Shown here: positions 1 through 13,169 of the stretch, piece after piece
How the letters are laid out: each line of letters begins with the position of its first letter
Numbering within the stretch: the stretch's first letter is position 1
NCBI GenBank assembly: GCA_900708905.1
Contig: CAADRB010000035.1
Coordinates: 629,276-693,275 of the forward strand
DNA from: Hymenolepis diminuta
Lineage: Eukaryota > Platyhelminthes > Cestoda > Cyclophyllidea > Hymenolepididae
Direction: 5' to 3'
Length of the DNA stretch: 64,000 nucleotides
Translations under genes and position numbers: made by a program
Notes under the pieces: model-generated
The model's input: only the letters and a program-made list of their open reading frames with translations
Databases searched by the model: none
Told to the model about the DNA's origin: nothing

Positions 1-1483
1 GGGCTTGATGCGTCAATCATCGTATTTCTTCCGTCTCCAGACATAGTAAGGATTTTGTCTTACTTTAAGACGCAGAACATTTTCTAGGGACTCTCTTTTG
101 TTTATGGTTGTTAAAACTATGTGAAGCGGAAGCTGTCAACACAATTACACTTATGTCTAAGTTGAATAGACATATTCAGATTCTCTAGGTCTTCTGATTT
201 TGGGGATGCCATCGGGCTGACAAATTAGAAGTTATTGGGATTGGAGTACTAGCCTATGCCAGTTTTTAAAGATTAATGGCTTTATACTGGGGGGTGGGGA
301 CATCCTAGAAGAAGTAGAGGGTTCCCAAACTTGTGCCTCGACGATGTTGGTGTAAAATATTCTGCGTCCACGGTTTTTTATTTGTTAAAATTTGTAATAA
401 TACATAAGTCTAAGTCTTGGGCATTTATTACAACACATTGTAAGACCAGCCGAGTGTTACCAGGAGGTTTTATTTAAAATTAGCAGTATAGTAAAACAAG
501 AATTAGTCAGGACGTAGTTGTCCGGGGGTTAGTTCGGGATTACTGTTAGGGTTAGGCTTTTACACGTAGATGAATGGCAATGTTGGGGGCCGAACATCAA
601 GGAAGCACGTCACGCTACGCTAGCACGTCAGTTTCTAGCCCGTTCCTATCGTTCAGGCCTTTTTCTCCTCATGGCAGGTCGCTATCCCCTTGGCTGGTTG
701 TTCCTCGATCACCGACGTTAGTTCTGTTCGTGGAGTGGCTTGTGATTGGCATATGAAAAGAGAGGTAGATGATTAGTTATTATCCATTTTGTTTCGCCTT
801 CGCCACCATTAATGGAGTCATCGTGTGCAGTGTATCTTACAACGTAAATGAGTTGAGAGAAAAATAGCAAAGTTTCGGGAGATACGTCCAGCTTGCAATT
901 AAAATTATGTTAGCACTCAACTGGACCAGTTCTCATTTAGATATGGTAGGTCAAAAAATCTATCATCAAATCATAAAATAAATTGTTGTAGAGTAACTAA
1001 TTTGCGACGTAAATGTTTCGCCATAAATGTACACACCTTTTTCATATTTCTATCTATTTATTTAATTGGAATGATTAATTAAAAGAAATTTACTTTGAAC
1101 ATTAACATTTCTTTCTTTAATATTGGAGAAGCGGTAAGGGATAAAAAAGCAATAAATCATATTTCAAGCTAAATTGATTATTTAATCAAAAATAAGTCCA
1201 TCTAACCTAACAAAAACTTTAAATACTTAGAATGTTGTGCATTGGTTGAATACATGAATAAAAATCTCGTAAATAAAAGCAAAGGTGTATAGTTGACTTT
1301 ACTTCGACAGCTTTTAGAGAAAATTTTCTAAAAACTAGCTTTTGCATCACAAAAGAACTTTTATTCACCAAGTGTCCTAAATTTTAATAGTCTAATTTTA
1401 ATTTTTTTGTTCATTTAAACTTGTTTAAAAATACAATAATGCGCCTGGCTTGATATTGATTGCGAATTGCTTTCGATTTTGTC
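1..1483. other. 5' flank with no recognised gene
   Basis: Nothing recognisable as coding was found here. A 60-codon open stretch at 574-756 has no domain and no splice context. The final few hundred bases before 1484 are AT-rich and should contain the promoter and 5' UTR of the RBM26/27 gene, but no convincing core promoter element can be singled out. Confidence 0.5.
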
Positions 1484-4400
1484 ATGCGATTTAACAAAGC
1501 AGCTCTTAATAAGTGGCTTAGCAGTAAAATCGATGCGTTGTGAGTATTGCTTTTATATTATAAATATTAATTTCGTCTGAGATATTTGCATCCCTTCTTG
1601 CTCTTTATATAGCATTTTCTACTGTTTGGAGTTAAAGTACCCTGACAGTTCTGATTTTATAGAGTTTTTTAGTTTACTTTTGATAATTATCGATTTTAAT
1701 ATTAAGTGCAAGATCAGTGGTCATAATGTATTTCTCCTACTTTTATGCGACTATGTGTTTTGTCTGCTTATAGATCCGTGACTGATCTCAACCCCCTGTT
1801 CAAATACATTTGCGTTCTGTTGAGCAAAACTAAACCTCTTGAAGAATTAAAAAGTAGTTGCGTAGATCAGTTGTACGAGCTACTTGGTGACGAAACTAGT
1901 AACTTCGTTGAAGAAATGTTTAAAGTTATTGTCGCTTCCCCACCTTCACCCGATGATCTTTCACCAGAACGTCCGGCCCGTCGGTTACGGAACAATCGCT
2001 CCAGATCTAGATCACCTCACAGATCGTCGTCTGGTAAATATCAGAGGTCTCGATCACCACAAGAGGCATTAGACGAGAAAAGTATTTCTCGAGGAAATAA
2101 CGGTAGTAGACGGGAACGTCATCAAACTTCAAAATCACAAAGACACCATAACGAGTACAATCCCGAGGATGTCGTCGCCAGGAATTCCTCTCACCATCGT
2201 TCGGACCGTCCGCATGATCGCAACAGATTTGACAGATCTCGTAGCAGAAAGTCTGAGGATGTGTCTGAAGATGTACATCATCACCAACAGCATAATCAAC
2301 GTCCCAGATGTCGCAATTTTGATGAAAAGGGATTCTGTAATTACGGAGACCGTTGCAAGTACGAACATGGGAGCAATCCCGTTGTCGTTCCAGCCGCTTG
2401 GACTGCTGCGGCAAACCTTTTTGACACTGCTCTCGCTGTTTCTGGAACAAGTTTACTGCCGACTCCTTCTGCTAATGGATCTACTGGGCTTTTGGGTGGG
2501 AGTGGAGACCCTCTACTTCCTTCAAATCTTGAACGCGATGAAATGATACCGGGGGATATACCTACCTATAATCCCACTCCTAGTAGGTTTGGCTATTTTT
2601 CTACATTCTTGACGTGTTTTATAACTGTTTTGCTGAAAGTCCGATTATCTTGTACCAAGTTGATTTATATCTGTCAGTGTGAGTCGAGGACATTGAATTT
2701 TTAATTCTGAAAGTGAACAGATTTATACAAAGCCCATTGTTCTAACCGTGTTTTCATAACAGATTCATTAAGGTTGTTAGATTAAAAAAAAAACATGATA
2801 ATCCCCATTTAGGTAAAGGGATAAGGCAAGTTTCTGGTTATTACAAATCAGCTTGACTTAATTCTTCAGTAATAATCATTTATTAGATGCTTAATGTCCT
2901 TTTTTCTTAATTTGAATGCGTAATTTTCTTCATTTCTCACTGCGTATTTATAAGTTAATTGCACTATATGATCTTTTAGTTTCCTGCGGGATGTTCGAAA
3001 GTCTGGGTAAAAAATGCTTTTGGTCCTATGTGATATCCGACGCACTTGTCTAGTATGTAGAAGTTTGTTTATCTATAAATCATAAGGTTCGACATAAATT
3101 TTATATGCGATTTAATCATTAGTTATTCATTGTGAATTTACTAGATTCTATGCAGTTTTATCTTTTAATGTTTGTGGTCAGTGGGAAATCTTTAATTTCG
3201 CGCATATACCTTTACTGTAAATAGAGTTACTAATTATCATTTTTCCGTTTTATTTATCCGATTGTTTTTGACAATTTAGTACTCTGTTTCTCAAGAATAT
3301 TGCGTTGATTGCTTTTAATCTCATCAGTATATGTACGCTTTTATAACTTCAATATACGGACTATTTGGGGTCATTAAGGCAATGAAATTCAAGGCGATTG
3401 TCTTTATATTTTTGTTGGCATTTATCTCACAAATATTACCGCCCTAAACATATTGATTTATCACATTGTGCCTCTTGTTTTATGTGGGCTACAGATGCCC
3501 ATATTTTTCAAGCCAATTTTTCCCTTTGAGTAATGTTAATCCGATTTTGGTCACACCCTTTCCATCTAAACTTTTCACCTGCTACTTCCAGTAAATTTAT
3601 AATTTTGTTTTAAGGCTATTTTTTATCGAGGATAATATGTTAGGTTTTGTTTTGACTGACTTGAAAAAGCAGTGTGAAACCTTGTAATTGATAGCCATTG
3701 TCAGTAATATGCAGCATTCTTAATTGATTTTTTTTTGGATATAGCTACTTATTTTGCATGTTCTTATCTATCGTCAATAGTTGTTGAGTCCCTGTCACGC
3801 AAATCTGGGCACTCCCATCGGCCGCGTTCGAATTTGGCAAACAACAAGAATATCATTCCCATTCCTACAGTAGATACCAACAACGCTTATGATCCCACCT
3901 CAACGATACCGCTCGCCTATGAGCCAGCTCGACCGGAATTGTCAGACACCAAGTTGTCTGGAGATGATGAGAGAAGCGGAAATGAGCTCTCCTTGGGTCC
4001 CACTACATCCGACTACACCCCGAGTCCAATCAACCAGATTGCAGGTCAACAATGCTCTCTCCTTGTCACCAAACTCCCCTGGCGACTGAATGACATTGAG
4101 ATCCTACGAGAGCACTTTGCTCGATTTGGAAATATCGTCAGTGTCCAGACGCATTACTCGGGTCAGAATTCACAAGCCCTAATCACTTATGCAACTCCAG
4201 GGGAGGCTGAAGCGGCTTATAGGAGTCCTGATCCGATTCTCTCTAACCGATTCATTCGAACCTACCTTCATCCACCCTCCAACAACAACAACAGCGGTAG
4301 ATTCAGAAATATAGGTGGTGCGTATAAAGGCGGACACAACAAAGATAGTCTCGGTTTCAGTCAGTTTGGAAATGTAAGTTCTGTCCTACTTTCGCATTTA

Positions 4401-7400
4401 TTAAAAAAACACGGATAAGATTTTTATTTGGCAGTGTAAATAGTGGAGTTCTGTTCACGGTAAAGGGCTAATGGATTTGCGTTCCCAGAGAACCAGTGAA
4501 CGCGTCTGAACCCGTTATTTGCTTAGGCATTTGGTTAACGAAAAGCTATAACTTAGATGGGAATAGTGTTGTCTTCCGATATTTTAAAATTGGTCAATTT
4601 CGGGTTTACGTTTTGTACCTGACTACATAAATGCTAATTTTTTGTCATTTAAAACCGACATTTAATGAGATTTGCATCTAATTACTTTCGCAGTTACTTC
4701 AAGTTCAACAGAACACTCTTTTCTTTCAAGGCACGAAGATCTTTAAGACGTCTGTGACGCCAGTCACAGCACGAGCTATATAGAAATCTTCAAGTTTTAT
4801 TTTCCATTGAAAATGTATACCCCTCCTCCTTTTATCTTATCTACGGAATAAAGAGTTTAAAAATCATTATGCTATGTCAGAGGTACAGGCACTAATATGT
4901 GGATTCGTGTAACGTTCAGTGAACTAGGGAATTCGTCATCTCCACATGTTAGTGCTGGTTAATATTACTTTTTCTGATCTAAACTTACATGTAAATAAAG
5001 GTGTGAAATCTGTTGTGACACTTTAAGAATAGTGGCAAATTTTTACTATGAACAAGTATTAAACGCGCGAAAAAAGAAATCATTGCGAATGGGGATATTT
5101 TTCTGTTAAATTCGCGGTCATTCTAACTCTTATCAGTATTTGTCTCGATCACCTTTTTCTCTGTCCTCTAGTAACAACAATTTCGTGGTGTATTTTCTTC
5201 GTAGAGACTTGTTTGCGCTGCAGGGTTCCTCAGAGGAACATTTTGACGTTTACTTTTCTCTGATTTCTGTGCATTAATCCTTGATCGTCTAATTTTCAAC
5301 AATTCATGCAGATCTGCAGATTTAACTATAATCGGTGTCTTTGACCTTAGCTACTTTTACTGTTTCGTCTACCACACTTTTCTCTATTCTCATGATTCTT
5401 GTGCTCTTATAGGCCCTTTTGGGTGATGCCCAGCCATCTCGTTTGCCAGCCAAGTTGCGTTTGGGTCAAGGCCCAGGTGGTGCACTCAAACGGACATACC
5501 GGGGTGATAATAAAGGTGGCCCAAATGCCCCAGTAATCTCGCATACAGACGCAAAAACGTCCTTTTCAAGCAGTAGTCGTAGGTCGCGCTGGCGTCTAGA
5601 AAGGGATGAAAATGGCAATCCAATTAGTGGAGACGAAGAGGAGGAGGAGCAGGAGGATGAGGACTTGAGAAATGAGATGATAGCTGGCGAAGATTCGGCG
5701 GAAGCTGCAATTCTGGACATTAGTGGTGGTGATAATGACGATGACGATAATATCTTTGGTGGCAGTGGAGGTAGCAACAGGAAGCGTCTCCGCAGCTCTG
5801 AGTTTGGCAATATGGATGATAACTTTTTACGTGGCGTAAGTGAATTCCTCATTGAACAGAGTGATATTGTAGCAAAGTGGTTGCTAGAGATTCTAGAAAG
5901 TCTGGGATTTGCTTATTTCGATCTTTAACAAACAACAAGATGATGGCGAGCTATGTTTATTGGCAAGAACTCGAAACCACGAGGGGGAAAAGGATAAGTA
6001 GATTTTCGTTTTTTGGAAGAGGATAAGTAATTGGTGTTGTTTAAAGCCCGAATCAGCTAGGAGCACATGCATATTGAATTGGTTCCAGCATCTGCCGTTT
6101 CTCAGATCACTTGATACGATGCTGCATCATACCAGACCATTAAAGTTCAAACGAGCTTAATACTCTTGAGTGGGTAATTCACATTAGTTGGAGAGACAGG
6201 GGTCTCTTCCTTTTATGGTATATGTAAACTAGGGAGTAGATTAAACTTGAATTGTTGGTATAAGTGTTAGCATAGTGGCTATTGATAAATTATTGTCAGA
6301 TAGCGTTTCCCAACGCTTTTCAAGTCATTTTGTAGCCTCTCAGTCGAATCTGGTCACTTTGCCACTGATGTGGTGAAAATACATATTGGTAGTATACCAA
6401 ATACTAGAGAAAAATATATTTGGGAGAAGTTTTCTAGTTGTAGATTCAAATGGTAACTATCAGATGAACCCAAATGTTCCCTTAAATGAGAGTGGTAGTA
6501 ATGTAATTGATGTGTTGTGAAAGATCTGTACACCAAGAATAATCAACGTAGGACAGGGGAATGCGTTCAACTAACTTCCTTCAGTGATAGGGAGATATAG
6601 GTCCCTATTAGAACAAATCGAATGGTTTATATTATAAGGTAAATGGCTATACTTCTTCGACACCTCCCTAGAACTGAAAATGAGATAGTCGTATAACGCG
6701 TGTTATATGCGTATTGGACATATGTGTTTGAATGGTTAGAGTTAGTCGATGTCTGTTAGTATATCTATTGTGCAACAGGTTGCTCTACTTAAAGTAAGTT
6801 GGTAAAATTGATCTATTTGACCAGTTCGTCTTTGATACATTATCTTTGTTTTAGCGAACCTCCCGAAATTCACTGAGCCTTACAGATCAGGAGGCGGTGG
6901 AGGCTGAAGCTGCTCGAAAGAAGGCTCTCTGGGAGCGCCAAAAGTCAATAGCTTTGAAGGAACATCAGGCCAAACTCGCACAGTTAGAGAAACAGCGTGC
7001 ATTTCGTCTCCACGCCGAACGTGAGAGAATGGCTCAGATTTCCCAACTCAAGGTAGAACTTAAGGAGACTGTGGCCAGTGCAGAGAGGTGCACAGAGAAG
7101 GCGTTCAAACGCACCCTTCTCAAGAAAGCGAATGACCTGATTGAGAGGATCAATGAACTCAAACAGTCCACCCCGCTTGCTCCCAAGCGATTGGATGATG
7201 CGAAACAGCAGAAGACGGTGCAACAAATGCTGCCTGATAACATTGCTGCTGAGAGACTAGAGAAAATTGCTGATGTGAAGAAACAGCTTGCTGAGGCGGA
7301 ATTAGAGCTGCAAGCTGGGGAATGCGCTCCTGATAGACAGACTGAGATACGCAAGAAGATTACTGAGCTCAAGAGACAGGTAAACACCTCAATTAGTTTT

Positions 7401-10400
7401 TCTCTTCGTTTAATTGAAGCTCTTATTGATTGATTATGGTATTTGGTAGTTCTTGATTTAGTTGTCACTTTTAGTTCAGCCGTGATTCAGCTGAATGATT
7501 GTGGAGATTCCAATATTATTTTCGATTTCGATCACTCTGGAACATGATGCCCACTCCTCTCTTTTGAGGTTTGAGATAAGGTATTTATGTTTCTTAGTAT
7601 TCTTTTATTGTCGGAGCATTTTCCAACTCTTCAGTAATTATAAGAATCACTTTTCTTTACCAAATTTCAGTGACATGACTTACTGCCTTAGATTAGACCT
7701 TGTTTTTTACATGAAAGAGTTCTTGTTTGGTTTGTCTCCCCTAATCCGAATCCCGTTTACTAATATTTGAATTTTTTATCATGTTTATGTCTGGTTTTAT
7801 TTAAATAATTTTGACAAATGAATTCTATTCATTCGGTGATTTATTTGAGGAAACTCTTCTCAATTTCGTATTCTTTGAATATGTGGCCACACCCTAAATT
7901 GTTTTCAGATTTTAAGGATTCGCCTTCTCAATTCGAGGTCTTTTTATAGAACTCGGTTCATTATGTATATATCTTTTTTCTCCTGTCATCTATTTTCCCA
8001 GCCGTTTTCCGACATATGAATTAAGACCTTTGCTCTGTTTTGTCTACCGCTAGTTTCTCTTAGGCCTCTTATCAGCTTGTATTTTTCATCTTACCCTACT
8101 CTGTTGCACTTTACTTAGTTCAATCTAGTTAGGAGGCTCTTCTCTCATAATATGGATTTCCATTGACAGTGTTTATTTAATGTCCTGTAACGTTCGTAGC
8201 TTCCCGATGAAGCAATAGCTTAACTGATCTACCGTGTTCTATTCTTGGATGCTCCACATGCACAAACCGACTATAATTAGGTATATTTGTTCCCTGGAAG
8301 TTCCTTTGGATTTGTGATTTCCTAATCCGAAGTTGTTATCCCTCTCCTCAATTGGCCTATTTTGAAGACATATGAGAACGAATAAAAACCGTATGATTCT
8401 TCTTTATACGTCTAAATTAGAAGTGATTGTCTAATCTTCTTAGTCACATTTACCAACTTAATCTCATTTTCCGCTGTAGTTAGTCGACTTGGAGACGATT
8501 CGACCCAGCGATTTAGCAGCCATCGACTCGCAATCAACTCTAGCCACTCGACCCCATACCAAATTGGACAACCGACCACGGGTCATCTATGTCACTGGCC
8601 ACACGCTCGACGATGTCGAAGCTTTCCGTCGCGCTCTCCATGTAAGTACTCTCTCTCGTTCTTTATGACTGCCCTTCTAGGGATTGCTATGACCAATAGA
8701 GGGTTGGCAAAATGCAATTTAATCAGTGGTGCTCCAGGTTGCTATGCTTTGTCTCAGAATAAGTGTTGATAAACTCTACTTCTGTAAGTGTGCTAGTGGT
8801 GCAGTGATTAACTTATTCATCTGCGAGGTCAGAGTTCAGGGGTTTGATTCACATTGGTGCACACGTAGTGAACGGGGTGACTACCTGCACTGCTTAAGTC
8901 TAGCTAATAAGAGGGGTGGTGAAATTTGAGTTTCTCACCGGAGGAGCTTCATGATGCGGTTTCTCTATCCAAAATTGATATTTAAGTGCACATTCCTATA
9001 TAACATTGGGGGCAAGCTTGTTATCCTGGGCCGCTTTACTAAGTATATAACTCTTGAGAGGTAGAAGGACAAATCTTATCCCCATAAAAGGTGGCATTTT
9101 CTACGGGAAAGATGCATAATAATTGAACGCAATGGTTCGGAGTCATTTATGGGAGTGGGGAGAGAAAGCGTACGAATACACTAAGCCGATAAAGTTGGAT
9201 ATTAAGAACGTCTAATTGTCTTCTATTGATGGCAATGATGTTCTTCTATTTTAGAATTGCTACTTCCACACACAGTCTTTCCAATCCTTCACGTGTGGTA
9301 GCGAGAAGGAGCCGGTTTTGGAGATCACTTTCCGAACCCGTGACTTTGCTGAACGTGCCTTGCGTACCTTTACTACTTTCCACGGTCGCCAGCTGACCCT
9401 CTCATTCAACCAGCCTCCCTGCCTGACTGGGGAGACAGCAGGAGAAGGCTGCGATCCAAAGGTGGCGGCAGCTGCAGCAGATAGTTCTGACTTGCTGCAT
9501 TTTGAAGGGGACGAAGATGATGTATGTAATGTTGGAGGGGATGATGGTTTTATTTTTTTCCTCTAAAGGCTTTGTGCATGCGTGTTTGTAATATGGCGGA
9601 CATTTTTATCAGACGATAATTTATTGCTTCTTCATGCACTCCCGCATTCCTATTCTCTTTGTAAATCATGAAGCGTATTATTATCTTATGCGTAGACGAA
9701 AAAGCTTTTCAATTTTTTATCATTGGGTAACATTAAAATACGTAGGATCGGAATTCATTAAAAGAGTGTGCTAATTCTTAAGAGGGGATGGTTGTGTAGT
9801 AGAAATGTGAGTCAGAGAATCAGAGCTCTACTTTATTTGAGCTTCAGAATTGTCTTGTCAGTTTCTTTTTTCAATTTGGAGTTCGTTCAGACTTGTCCTC
9901 TATTTCCACCATCTTCCTAATACGGAAATTTGAATGTATGTGTGATGCGCTATTCCTGATGGAAGCTGACAAAGCACTCCTTTAACTTAAAACGTGTTTC
10001 ATTTCCTTCTCAATTCTTATGTTCAGTTAACCACAGCGTAGCTTTAAGATGGTAGTATGGTGAACAATTTCTGCTTACCTGTTTTAACAGCATTCAAGAA
10101 GAGTGGAAAATATTGTAAAATATTTTTTAATTAACTTCGTTGTTTTTCCCGAAGCGTTTGTGAAGTTAATCTTATATATGGCATTATATAAAAATAAACT
10201 ACCTTCTAGACATCGCGGTCTGAGTGTTTGACTTTCTCCTGTCGTCGGGCGTATCCCGTGTCTATCAGTTCCGATTTTTAAATTTGTCTGTTTTCCTTCA
10301 GGTTCTTAGAAGTCAAATTTGTCTTTCATGAATAGGATCCTTCTACTTCTGGGTGCAAGGGAGGAGGGCAATTTCAGTAGGCTTTCTCTACTATCCTTAA

Positions 10401-11008
10401 AATAGTTTTTTTATTTATGTTCTTACGGGTAGCTTGAAATTTTTAAAATTATTGTCCAGTTTCGTTAATTATGGTTTTCAGATTGTGCTGTTTCTGGATA
10501 CATTCTTGTTCAGAATAGAATTGTGGCATACGTGTAATAGCTTTCAAATAAGACTTCTTGCCTTACGGCAGTGAAAAAAAATTACGGAGAATCATCTGAA
10601 TGAGAGAAAGACCATGCGAGTCCAAAAAGGCAGGATTCGGGGAAGGGGGTTAACAATATCAGTTTAATTAAGTCGGGACGTCGTTTATTATACTTTGAAC
10701 CGTTACTAACCACGGTGATATATCCTGTTCAAATTTCGTGAGTGAGATTATTTCCATGCTGTATTGAACTCGTTGACCGGTTAATTTGGTTCCGTGGTTG
10801 ATTATGCCAATAAAAATATGATTGTTAATCTTTTTTTATCGTTGCGTCAGGCCGTTTGGTTAGCGTTTTTGTTTCAGTTGCTCTTCTATTGCAGTTACAT
10901 TTCTAATCTATCGACTTCTTTCCATTGTAGTCATCAATGCCAATGGTTGACGCAACGGTTGAAGATGACTTCCGATCACCAAAAGACAAAATTTCCTTGA
11001 GCCCTTGA
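1484..11008 (+). CDS. RBM26: RNA-binding protein 26/27 orthologue (CCCH finger, two RRMs)
   Basis: Eight exons give about 970 aa. Domains in order: a PWI-like N-terminal helical segment (residues 1-75); an Arg/Ser/His-rich low-complexity stretch (85-190); a CCCH zinc finger with C198, C207, C213 and H217 (C-x8-C-x5-C-x3-H, within NFDEKGFCNYGDRCKYEHG); RRM1 at about 380-455 (SLLVTKLPW, then ALITYAT); an acidic region; a charged coiled coil (about 628-802); RRM2 (about 803-920); and a short acidic tail. This order matches metazoan RBM26/RBM27 and Drosophila swm, nuclear proteins linked to decay of polyadenylated nuclear RNA with MTR4-ZFC3H1. The start was chosen because exon 1 encodes the conserved FNKAALNKWLSSKID helix and splices in phase. 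Orthology is strong; RBM26 versus RBM27 cannot be separated, because vertebrates duplicated the gene. Confidence 0.9.
1484..11008 (+). other. Exon map of the RBM26/27 gene
   Basis: Predicted coding exons: 1484-1539, 1774-2582, 3781-4373, 5413-5835, 6855-7379, 8480-8641, 9255-9521, 10931-11008. All introns are GT-AG and the sum is 2913 nt, exactly in frame. The least certain boundary is the start of exon 3: an acceptor at 3744 has a better pyrimidine tract and is in the same phase, but it would add a hydrophobic 12-residue stretch, so the acceptor ending at 3780 is preferred. The donor of exon 2 (after 2582) is also only moderate. Translation stops at the TGA at 11006-11008. Confidence 0.8.
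8791..8960 (+). repeat. tRNA-derived SINE, copy 1 (intronic)
   Basis: Lies in the sixth RBM26/27 intron. A tRNA-like head (TAGTGGTGCAGTG, then a degraded B box around GGTTTGATTC) is followed by a body ending in GAGTTTCTCACCGGAGGAG. The head, the GTCTAGCTAA segment and the tail motif recur in the copies at 18346 (+) and 41081 (-), which marks it as a dispersed short interspersed element. Confidence 0.55.
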
Positions 11009-11187
11009 GAGAACCGGACACACCTCCCCCTCCTCTAAATATGGCAGCGTTTTAAGGAAAACAGGATTGTGTTTTCTCATATGTTCGAATTCGCCTTTTC
11101 CCGTTGTGTTGCTGTGAAAAGGTGGTGTATTAACGTATAAGTCCCCTCCACTCTATATATGCACTTCTACCACTACCTATTGATGTC

Positions 11188-11193
11188 AATAAA
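11188..11193 (+). terminator. Poly(A) signal of the RBM26/27 gene
   Basis: AATAAA lies 180 bp past the stop codon of the RBM26/27 gene and is followed by T-rich sequence from about 11220. It is the first canonical hexamer after the stop. Confidence 0.6.
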
Positions 11194-11199
11194 AAGATG

Positions 11200-13109
11200 C
11201 TTTTATCATTGTACAGTTATTTTTTCTTCAGTTTCTTTTTTTTCTAGAATAAAATTGAGTTGAGCGAGCAAACTCTTCCTTATTTCTTCTTGTCCTCTGT
11301 CTCTGCGCTGGGCTAGGGGGATATGACGACCAGAGAGTTACTAGATGTAGTATTGTAGGGAGAGGCATAGAGAGGGGTACATTACTGTACGTAGGCGGGT
11401 CTCGAAGGAGTTGAAGATTTGGAGCGGATCGAGGTTGTAGGTGGTATTTGTCGGGGAAGGATAGGACTATGAATGGATTTGGAGTTGACGAAGACAGAAG
11501 TCAATCAAGGCGTGCTCAATATGTCTAGGGGACCAGAAGGAGGGGAGGACCGTGTTTTCTTGAGATGTGGCTCAGATATCTATGGGTCTGATAGATAATG
11601 ATGTAGAATTTATTTTGGTCTCAATATTCCCGATTAATAGGTGAATTTTCCAATTATTATTAATAGGTCTATAATGCGTAAACCCAGACACCTTAATAAG
11701 GCCATTCGTGTCAAACTCATAAAAATAATTTCGAAATTCATTATTAAATAACGTAGGCTTGTTGCGCTTTTCTGATGTGACTGTTTTTAATTAATTAAAA
11801 GTTACGATTATTTTGGACGCAATTAGTCTTTAAGATCTAAATATAACGTCTGTTAATCACTTCTAGTAATTTACAATTCCAATGCTCTACCGATGACTTC
11901 ATAAGCCCGATTTCTTTATGCCTTAAGTCTTATTAAAGATGTGATTAGCTAACTTTTCGTATGTGTCGGAGTCTCAGTTTCAATCTAAACATCAAGAGCA
12001 AGTCTTTTAGTAAATGTTAATTTAATATTGAAGGTATTAGAAGGAAAATCCTGGCAAACATCAGAAATATCGAAAAATGCCAGCCTATTTTCTTCAGTCG
12101 GAGCTGAGTTATGAACGGGAGAAAGTTCCCTACCTCGAACAGCCAATTCCCGAAAAATAAGCATCAAGTGAAGCATCCGCTGTCCGATTAATTTAAAACA
12201 TGTGCTTACCTTGAAAATTAAACTAAAATTATTAATGCCAGGCTATATTTTCATCGGAAAATCACAGATCTTTCAATATGTTTGCTACCCTCTTAACCAA
12301 AGAGTGGCAGCGCCTATTTTCTCATTATTAATTAATTTTGTGTTAATAACAATAACAATACAGTCAATTCGGAGAGTTTCAGGATCAAATTTTTGCAGCA
12401 ATATCATGAGAAAGTAACTAGGCGCGATTAGCTAATGCCGACTTAGTGCGAGTGCACGATGATGCCATAGAAATTTAACTTAGATTTTAGGTCAGGTTTT
12501 CTAACATGAACTTTTATTAGTTCAAGGTTAACGCTCACATATTCCAAAACTCTGAACATTTAGTAAAATTGGTGTCTCTCAATATAGTTTTGCATAAGAT
12601 AATAAAATGCCTAGTCCCTAATGACATTTTTGTGAGAGAGGGAATGGAAAATCACTTTCAAAACTGAAAAAGCCCAAATTTTGTTTGGAACCATGTAATT
12701 TAGCAGACTGCAATAGATCTGTCACGTATTCTATGGCCACTTTACCATTAAGATATTGAAAATAATCTGATTTATTAACACTGAGTCCCCAAATAACAAT
12801 TGCACCTAAAGTCTTCAGTAAAATTTAGGGCTCCGTAAATTCACTATCTTAAAACTATAACGAAGGTATTTATACCTCGAAGACAATATGAACGGTATTT
12901 ATTAAATAAATAATGAGGAATAGTTTATAAATACTAATTTAAGAAAACAAATGCTTGACTGTGGACCCAAACTGAGATTCATTGAGATATATGGAAGCAA
13001 AATGGGATTTTCCTAAATATAAATATTAAGAAAATAGTAAGTAGTTAGTAGTACCTTCGCACGCTGACTCACAGGCCTACTTTTTCTCTGTTTTGCGCCC
13101 ATACCTAAC
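11200..13109. other. Intergenic stretch, no gene seen
   Basis: AT-rich sequence between the RBM26/27 poly(A) signal and the mariner insertion. It contains only short open frames without domain similarity. A G-rich patch at 11300-11480 has no interpretable structure. Confidence 0.5.
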
Positions 13110-13169
13110 ACATGGGCTGAAAAGTCCCAGACCTAACAAGGAAAACAGTTTTTTGGTTCAAAATTAGCT

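Noticed and set aside
574..756. A 60-codon plus-strand frame in the 5' flank
   Set aside because: Low-complexity Ser/Pro content, no domain, no splice or poly(A) context.
1745..1773. Start of the RBM26/27 protein at the ATG at 1745
   Set aside because: The conserved N-terminal helix lies in an upstream exon (1484-1539) that splices in phase to 1774; 1745-1773 is intron ending in TAG.
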